DNA of 64,000 bases from contig NZ_JBIMER010000002.1 of assembly GCF_051262515.1 (NCBI RefSeq), positions 292,799-356,798 of the forward strand. Direction: 5' to 3'. The translations under genes were made by a program, and so were the position numbers. The stretch is from Arthrobacter_N sp051262515. Lineage in GTDB: Bacteria > Actinomycetota > Actinomycetes > Actinomycetales > Micrococcaceae. Positions 59,242 to 64,000 of this stretch are shown here, piece by piece; position 1 is the first letter of the stretch, and the number at the start of each line of letters is the position of its first letter. Under the pieces are notes generated by a model that worked only from the letters and a program-made list of their open reading frames with translations, was not told where the DNA came from and made no database searches.

Positions 59242-60411
59242 CTAGTCGTTCTTGCGCCCGAAGACGATTTCGTCCCAGCTGGGCACCGAGGAGCGCTTCT
59301 GCTTCGCCTTGCGCGGCTGTGACTCGTCGTCGGTTGCCTTCGTCGCTTCGTCGGAACCCTCGGCATCGTCCTGATCGTGGTCGAAGCGCATGGCCCGGAG
59401 GCCGGGAACCACGGAGAATTCGCTGGTCTGCGTGCTGACGCCGTCGTGGAGATGCGGGATGTCGTCGTCGTCCACATTGGCTTCCGGGACCATGCCCAAC
59501 CGTCGGGCCTCCGACGCGTCGAAAAATTCCTCATCGCGCGGGTGGGCCGCGGGAATGGAACCCTTGGTCAGCATTTCGGCCAGGGCGTCATCCCCTTCCT
59601 CGTCGGTTCCGAGGCGCTGTCCGCGGCGGGACCGTAGAATATCGAGGAAATCGTCGCGTTCCCGGTCGCGGTCCGACGCCGCGCCGGCGTCGGCCTCGGC
59701 GGCGTTCTGGGCGGCGTCGGCGTCCGTCTCGAAGTCGAAGGGGCGGTCGGCGACCGCCGTCAACCGGCGGCCGGCGACGGGCGTGTCCATCGGCTCCAGC
59801 TCACTGAGCACCTGGGCCCAGCGGTTGGAGTTAACAAGCGACTTGCGCACGGGGTGGTAGACCCACTTCGCGGGAGGCTCTTCCCCGATATTCGAACGCT
59901 GGTTGGCCGCGGCGACCTCGAAGCGGGCCTCGACGTCCCACGAACCGTCGGAGCGCCGCCACGCGTCCCACTCCACGGCGGCCGGGTCGACGCCGAAGTT
60001 GTTGAGGCGGACGTCTACCATCTCGCCCAGGCTGGCCGGCTCCTCGCCGAAGGCCGAGCGGTATCCGTCATTGGCCTGGGGTCCGGAGACCTCGACGGCG
60101 CGCGCCTGACGGGCTATGTGGTCTCGCTCGGCCCGGACGGGACCCTCGTAGCGCAGGACATTGGCCAGCGGGACGCCGAACTGCTCGGCGACCTCTTCGG
60201 CGGTTGATCCGGAGCGGATCCGTGCCTGGATTTCGCGCGGGGACAGCGTTGCCGCCTGGTCCGCCTGCGCAGCCGCCGGCCGCCCGATGGGACGTGTCGT
60301 CGCGGCGCGCAACGCCTCGTCGAGGCGCAACGTAAAGCTCGAGCCGTCGTCACTGCCCAACAGCAGGTGCTCACCGTCCTCGTGGACACCCACCAGCCTG
60401 AGTTCCCGCAT
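59242..60411 (-). CDS. sepH: Septation protein SepH
   Basis: SepH binds FtsZ and stimulates its assembly in Streptomyces and mycobacteria. The 389-aa protein has the conserved N-terminal DUF3071 domain (about 1-165: MRELRLVGVHEDGEHLLL, a helix-turn-helix-like SPREIQARIRSGSTAEEVAE, FGVPLANVLRYEGPVRAERD) and a long acidic disordered middle. It ends in the conserved SSVPSWDEIVFGRK motif. ATG 60411 is preceded by GGAGGGA. It converges on the phosphodiesterase gene. Confidence 0.93.
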   Translation of the reverse strand: MRELRLVGVHEDGEHLLLGSDDGSSFTLRLDEALRAATTRPIGRPAAAQADQAATLSPREIQARIRSGSTAEEVAEQFGVPLANVLRYEGPVRAERDHIARQARAVEVSGPQANDGYRSAFGEEPASLGEMVDVRLNNFGVDPAAVEWDAWRRSDGSWDVEARFEVAAANQRSNIGEEPPAKWVYHPVRKSLVNSNRWAQVLSELEPMDTPVAGRRLTAVADRPFDFETDADAAQNAAEADAGAASDRDRERDDFLDILRSRRGQRLGTDEEGDDALAEMLTKGSIPAAHPRDEEFFDASEARRLGMVPEANVDDDDIPHLHDGVSTQTSEFSVVPGLRAMRFDHDQDDAEGSDEATKATDDESQPRKAKQKRSSVPSWDEIVFGRKND

Positions 60412-60779
60412 GAAATCCCTCCGCAAAACCGTCACGTTCTCTGTGGGCACTCTGCCATCGAGACCGTTGTTTTCCTACGATATGCCTTGGTGTGGCGTGG
60501 ATCGGTAGGCGGCTCCCGAAGGCACCGTGTCGCGCGGTCGCAGCTCGCCATCCGGAGCGATTGGATTTTTTGGCCCCCATGGTGAACAATCTGTGCGTCA
60601 CGGGCGCAAACGGGCCCGTTGCGGCGTTGTACACCGCTGTACCTTGGGGACCGGATGCGCCGGGCTCGCCGGACCATCCCGGACCACGCGCCAGTCCACC
60701 TCCCGCATCCCGATCCGTGAGCGGGCGGGGGATGGTGCGGATCCACAGCAGCTAAACACCGGAGTGTGATTGAGAGACT
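60412..60779. other. 368-bp divergent gap between sepH and DUF4193 genes
   Basis: The longest gene-free stretch. It holds a perfect palindrome GTACA-N4-TGTAC at 60629-60642 and a CGGGCCCG at 60611-60618. No open frame looks like a protein gene and no tRNA fold is seen. It must contain the promoters of both sepH and the DUF4193 gene, but I could not place them firmly. Confidence 0.5.
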
Positions 60780-61079
60780 ATGGCGACCGACTACGATGCG
60801 CCGCGCAAGAACGAGGAAGAAACCCGCGAAGACTCCATCGAGGAGCTGAAAGGCCGCCGCACGGACAAGCAGTCCGCTGTGGTCGACGAGGACGAGGCGG
60901 AGACTGCCGACAGCTACGAGCTGCCCGGGGCGGACCTCTCCGGCGAAGAGCTGCTGGTGCGGGTCCTGCCCGCCCAAGCCGACGAGTTCACCTGCGCCTC
61001 GTGTTTCCTGGTGCGCCACCGTTCCCAGGTGGCCAAGGAAAAGGGCGGATTGCTCTACTGCCGTGACTGCGAGGGCTAG
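60780..61079 (+). CDS. DUF4193 family protein
   Basis: A 99-aa protein with an acidic, probably disordered N-terminus (Glu/Asp-rich, about 1-55) and a C-terminal zinc-ribbon: FTCASCFLVRHRSQVA then LYCRDCEG (two Cys-x2-Cys). Function unknown; nearly universal in Actinobacteria. Its TAG shares CTAG with the convergent DUF3093 stop. A role with RNA polymerase or ribosomes is possible for such a layout but unproven. Confidence 0.93.
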   Translation: MATDYDAPRKNEEETREDSIEELKGRRTDKQSAVVDEDEAETADSYELPGADLSGEELLVRVLPAQADEFTCASCFLVRHRSQVAKEKGGLLYCRDCEG

Positions 61080-61546
61080 CTCTCGCGCCCGCGGAGCGCG
61101 GCAACGAGTTCCTCAGGACGCCGGGTGGCCGTCAGCCAGTAGGGCGTGATGTCGCGCTCGTCTGTGACCTCCACGCGCACCACCGGGTCGATCCACCCAC
61201 GGAGGCACATGAACGCCGTGCCGTTGAGGCCCCGGCCGCGCTGGTACGTTGCGTCTTCTCCGCGGAAACCCTGAACCTCGCCGATGTGTGTGCGCTCGAT
61301 CGTCGCGCGGCCCACGCTAAGGGACTCCGGGGTGACCACGATCGCGGGCGTCCCCACGAGGAACAGCACGACCAGGGCGGCGATGACCAGCACCGCCGCG
61401 ACCGCGCCGGCGGCGATGCTCACGGGCGCCAGCGCCACGAACCCGGCGCCGCCGGTGCCGACCACCAGGAGCCAGATCCACCAGGCGGGCCACAGCTTTT
61501 CTCGGAACATCACGGCATGGGCGTCTGGAGCAGGGGTTTCAGGCAT
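61076..61546 (-). CDS. DUF3093 family membrane protein
   Basis: A 156-aa protein with two close transmembrane segments (about 20-40 and 43-63) and a C-terminal domain: TPESLSVGRATIERTHIGEV, TAFMCLRGWIDPVVRVEVTD and DITPYWLTATRRPEELV. Unknown function, commonly next to dut and DUF4193 in Actinobacteria. The ATG lies 6 nt after TAAGCT, and there is no ribosome site. Stops of this gene and DUF4193 overlap by 4 bp. Confidence 0.92.
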   Translation of the reverse strand: MPETPAPDAHAVMFREKLWPAWWIWLLVVGTGGAGFVALAPVSIAAGAVAAVLVIAALVVLFLVGTPAIVVTPESLSVGRATIERTHIGEVQGFRGEDATYQRGRGLNGTAFMCLRGWIDPVVRVEVTDERDITPYWLTATRRPEELVAALRGRES

Positions 61547-61552
61547 GGACCC

Positions 61553-61558
61553 AGCTTA
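61553..61558 (-). promoter_or_regulatory. -10 box (TAAGCT) of the DUF3093 gene; predicted leaderless start
   Basis: On the minus strand TAAGCT ends 6 nt before the ATG at 61546. Confidence 0.5.
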
Positions 61559-61584
61559 TTCTGCTTCGGCGCCCCCGTTCGGCG

Positions 61585-61613
61585 TTGGGTGTCCGGGCCG
61601 GGGCCGCTAGAGT
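61585..61613 (+). promoter_or_regulatory. Promoter of the dut operon (TTGGGT-N17-TAGAGT)
   Basis: A -35-like TTGGGT (61585-61590) and TAGAGT (61608-61613) are 17 bp apart, ending 40 bp before the chosen dut ATG. The bases just after the -10 resemble those after the PAC2-gene -10. Confidence 0.5.
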
Positions 61614-61653
61614 GAAGTCGACCATCCACCGAACCATGGAGACCGCGGCGATC

Positions 61654-62133
61654 ATGCCCGAGCAGTCGAACACCACGCTGGACGTCCAGCTGAAAATGTT
61701 GGATCCATCACTTCAGGCGCCTTCCTATGCGCACCCCGGCGACGCCGGGGCAGACCTTCGGACCAGAGAGGACGTCACGCTGGCCCCGGGGGAGCGCCGG
61801 CTGGTCCCCACGGGAGTGTCCATCGCGCTGCCTTTCGGATACGTCGCCTTGATCCATCCGCGGTCCGGGTTGGCGACCAAACACGGCCTGACCATCGTCA
61901 ACGCGCCCGGCACCGTCGACGCCGGCTACCGCGGCGAGATCGCGGTCACCCTGCTCAACACCGACCGTCAGACTCCCGTCGTTCTTGCCCGAGGCGACCG
62001 GATCGCCCAACTGGTGATTCAGCGCGTGGAAACCGCACGGTTCGTGGCCGTGGAAGAACTGCCGGACTCGGTGCGCGGCGCCGGTGGTTTCGGCTCGACC
62101 GGCGGTTTCGCCACCGCGGCGACCTCCCAGTAG
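61654..62133 (+). CDS. dut: dUTP diphosphatase
   Basis: Dut hydrolyses dUTP to dUMP, keeping uracil out of DNA. The 159-aa trimeric-type protein has all five motifs: AHPGDAGADLRT, ALIHPRSGLA, APGTVDAGYRGEI, RGDRIAQLVIQ and RGAGGFGSTGG. ATG 61654 fits homologue starts; ATG 61636 is possible but has no ribosome site, while GGAG lies 12 nt before 61654. DUF3710, an OB-fold gene and DUF3159 follow on the same strand. Confidence 0.96.
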   Translation: MPEQSNTTLDVQLKMLDPSLQAPSYAHPGDAGADLRTREDVTLAPGERRLVPTGVSIALPFGYVALIHPRSGLATKHGLTIVNAPGTVDAGYRGEIAVTLLNTDRQTPVVLARGDRIAQLVIQRVETARFVAVEELPDSVRGAGGFGSTGGFATAATSQ

Positions 62134-62192
62134 TCCGCCAAACGACGACGGCGATGCGGCCGGCCGCCGCGACGGCCCAACAAGGAGCAACA

Positions 62193-62933
62193 ATGATCTT
62201 CAAACGCAAGAAAACAAACGACGAAGCCCAGGGCGCTCAGGACGAATCCACGACGCCGGAGACGCCTGGATCCGAGGGCGCCGCGGGCGCCGGAGAACAC
62301 GTCGAGGGACCCTTCGACGCGGACGACTACCCGGAGCGGGAAGGCTACATCGACCTTGGCTCCCTGCTGGTCGAGCCTGTGGAGGGGCTGCAACTGCGCC
62401 TCGAAGTGGAGGACCGTACGCAACGCGTGATCGCCGTCGCGTTGGAACTCGACGGCTCGCGCTTGCAGCTCCAGGTCTTCGCCGCACCCAAAACGGACTC
62501 CGTGTGGCCGGGGATCTCGCAGCAGATCGCAGAGGGCATCACGGAACAGGGCGGAAAAACCGACCGCGTCCAGGGGCGCTTCGGCGAAGAACTCATCGCT
62601 CGCGTTCCCACCAAGGGAGCGGACGGAACGGACGGCTACATGGTCGCCCGGTTCATCGGAATCGACGGGCCGCGTTGGTTCGTGCGCGGCGTCGTGGGAG
62701 GACCGGCGACCCTGGACCGAGCCGCAGCCGAGCGACTAGAGGACCGCATAGCCCGTTTGGTGGTGGTGCGCGGCGACAAGCCCATGCCGCCGGCGGAACT
62801 GCTGCCGCTCAGCATGCCGGCCGGCGCGGTCGCCCGCCCGGACGACGCACCCGCCCCGCAGATCCCGCTTCCCGATGCCAACCCGGTGCCGAAGGGCCCG
62901 GAACGGGGTCCGGAGACCACAGCCATTGGCTGA
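62193..62933 (+). CDS. DUF3710 family protein
   Basis: A 246-aa soluble protein of unknown function. It begins MIFKRKKTND, has an acidic stretch, then the domain core: REGYIDLGSLLVEPVEGLQL, LQVFAAPKTDSVWPGI, GRFGEELIARVPTKG, RFIGIDGPRWFVRGVVGGPA. AAGGAG precedes the ATG at 62193. It is conserved between dut and the OB-fold gene across Actinobacteria; its stop overlaps the next start. Confidence 0.93.
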   Translation: MIFKRKKTNDEAQGAQDESTTPETPGSEGAAGAGEHVEGPFDADDYPEREGYIDLGSLLVEPVEGLQLRLEVEDRTQRVIAVALELDGSRLQLQVFAAPKTDSVWPGISQQIAEGITEQGGKTDRVQGRFGEELIARVPTKGADGTDGYMVARFIGIDGPRWFVRGVVGGPATLDRAAAERLEDRIARLVVVRGDKPMPPAELLPLSMPAGAVARPDDAPAPQIPLPDANPVPKGPERGPETTAIG

Positions 62934-63279
62934 CCACCCTCGGCTGGCGATCCGCTGCCCCAAACTGGCGCAGTTGCCGGAGCGCGGCCGCGTCGTTTCC
63001 TCCGGCTTCGTGGAGCACATCCGCATCATGCCGGCTGATCAGGCACCCGTGTTTTCGGCCAGCGTCGTCGATGCCCCGGCGCCGCCGGGAGGGCGGCGCA
63101 AGCCCGCGCCACGGGTTCGGCTTGTCTGGAACGGGCAGCGCAGGGTGCCCGGTGTGGATGCCGGCACCAGGCTCCGCTTCGAAGGCATGATTGCCGCGGT
63201 CGACGGTATTCCCACTATTTTCAACCCGCGCTACGAGATCCTTCCCAGCAGCGAGCAAGATGCGGAGCCAACGCCATGA
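62926..63279 (+). CDS. OB-fold nucleic-acid-binding domain protein
   Basis: A 117-aa protein matching the OB-fold proteins found between DUF3710 and DUF3159 genes. Visible pieces are PERGRVVSSGFVEHIRIMPA, ASVVDAPAPPGG, RVRLVWNGQRRVPGVDAGT and MIAAVDGIPTIFNPRYEI, a beta-barrel pattern like the RecG/OB group. The start is read as TTG 62926, overlapping the DUF3710 stop by 8 bp, with GGAG 10 nt upstream. Binding to DNA or RNA is inferred from fold only. Confidence 0.83.
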   Translation: MADHPRLAIRCPKLAQLPERGRVVSSGFVEHIRIMPADQAPVFSASVVDAPAPPGGRRKPAPRVRLVWNGQRRVPGVDAGTRLRFEGMIAAVDGIPTIFNPRYEILPSSEQDAEPTP

Positions 63280-63989
63280 CCCATCCCGAACCCGAACCGG
63301 ACCCGCGGGGCGAATTCGAACGTCGAGTGGCGGAAGGATCGGGAATCCATCGCGGTGCGGACGGTCAGGTGGACGTCCTCCGGACCGTAGGGGGCGTCCG
63401 TGGGCTGGCGGAGGGGCTTCTGCCCGGTATCGTTTTTTTGGTCGTTTTCACCGCCACCCAGGCGCTGAACCCAGCGTTGATCGCGTCTCTGGCGATGGCC
63501 GCCATTTTCACGGTCGCGCGGCTCATCCAGCGCACCCCGCTGACCCAAGCCCTTGCCGGACTCATCGGCGTCGCGGTCTGCGCACTTGTTTCCCGTACCA
63601 CCGGAGAAGCCAAGGACTATTACGTGCCAGGCTTCTATACGAACCTTGCGTACGGTGTGGCTTTGGTGGTCTCCATTCTGGCGCGGTGGCCGGTCTTCGG
63701 GCTGGTCTTCGGATTCATTCGCGGCGAGGGAACCGAATGGCGGGCGGACAGGACGCGCCTGCGCGTTTACGCACTGGCGACGTGGATCATCGTGGCCGTG
63801 TTCGTCGCGCGACTAGTGGTACAGGTACCGCTGTACCTCGCGGACAATGTCCCGGCACTCGGTGCGGCCCGGCTCGTGATGGGGCTTCCTCTATATGCCA
63901 TGGGATTGTGGCTCGCATGGTCTGTCTCGCGGCCGGTCGCCGCAGTCGGGCCGGAGGCCGAAGCAGGGGAAGCCGGCACGCGCGCCTAA
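63276..63989 (+). CDS. DUF3159 family membrane protein
   Basis: A 237-aa protein with about six membrane segments (from about residue 45 to 220). Family features: VLRTVGGVRGLAEGLLPGIV, FTVARLIQRTPLTQALAGLIG, DYYVPGFYTNLAYGVALVVS, RARTRLRVYALAT-like WRADRTRLRVYALATWIIV. Function unknown. Its ATG overlaps the OB-fold gene stop (ATGA), so it is coupled. It ends 11 bp before the window edge; in relatives TrkA genes often follow, which cannot be checked here. Confidence 0.92.
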   Translation: MTHPEPEPDPRGEFERRVAEGSGIHRGADGQVDVLRTVGGVRGLAEGLLPGIVFLVVFTATQALNPALIASLAMAAIFTVARLIQRTPLTQALAGLIGVAVCALVSRTTGEAKDYYVPGFYTNLAYGVALVVSILARWPVFGLVFGFIRGEGTEWRADRTRLRVYALATWIIVAVFVARLVVQVPLYLADNVPALGAARLVMGLPLYAMGLWLAWSVSRPVAAVGPEAEAGEAGTRA

Positions 63990-64000
63990 GCACAGGCATC

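Noticed and set aside
1..64000. CRISPR arrays, insertion sequences, prophage genes or biosynthetic clusters
   Set aside because: No direct-repeat arrays, transposases, integrases or phage proteins were seen; nearly all genes are core actinobacterial ones.

Overview
The window is ordinary chromosome from a high-GC actinobacterium. It has FtsZ with SepF, SepH and Wag31-type DivIVA, polyphosphate glucokinase, two glutamine synthetases beside glnE, a fused CydDC, and many actinobacterial DUF families (DUF4191, 4192, 4193, 5998, 3093, 3710, 3159, 7455). Gene order and protein content point to the Micrococcaceae (Arthrobacter and relatives); this is inference, because no rRNA is present. I see no mobile element, CRISPR array, tRNA or rRNA. 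About 50 protein genes fill the window, mostly with short gaps.

Layout. 1-6880 (+): end of the division cluster: ftsQ (partial), ftsZ, pgeF, yggS, sepF, yggT, divIVA, lspA, an RluD-type pseudouridine synthase. 6966-12406 (+): dnaE, hisD, nrdR. 12403-15295: ppgK, map and panB on minus, with a small SPOR-like gene on plus. 15442-21649: nitrogen block glnA2-glnE-cupin (+) converging on glnA1 (-), which has a four-part GlnR-type operator. 21881-24873: RDD protein (+), DUF4191, lipA, lipB (-). 24977-30261 (+): membrane Ser/Thr kinase and tricorn-type protease. 30332-36426 (-): OsmC, a small membrane protein, 2-oxo acid dehydrogenase E2, lpdA, leucyl aminopeptidase. 36652-41690 (+): PAC2 protein, MFS transporter, DUF4192, primary sigma factor. 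41808-44365: DUF7455 (-) and parE (+). 44393-51963: M56 peptidase and BlaI repressor (-) divergent from cydA-cydB-cydDC (+). 51971-54631: parC (-). 54692-59230 (+): Pat-type acetyltransferase/acyl-CoA synthetase, DUF5998, a phosphodiesterase. 59242-60411: sepH (-). 60780-63989: DUF4193, DUF3093 (-), dut, DUF3710, OB-fold protein, DUF3159.

How genes work together. FtsZ, SepF, SepH, DivIVA and FtsQ form much of the septation machinery, with two FtsZ-binding regulators at opposite ends of the window. LipA and LipB make the lipoyl cofactor for the two-lipoyl-domain E2 protein, which LpdA reoxidises. GlnE controls glutamine synthetase by adenylylation. ParC and ParE make topoisomerase IV.

Most notable non-coding signals: (1) three copies of TTCTAC-N5-GTAGAA, spaced by helical turns, between blaI and cydA, suggesting a BlaI/M56 switch for cytochrome bd; (2) a perfectly phased GlnR-type box before glnA1; (3) at least thirteen genes whose start codon lies 6-7 nt after a TANNNT-like -10 box (one ends in A), the expected layout for leaderless mRNAs; (4) long perfect hairpins (up to 23 bp) in convergent gaps.
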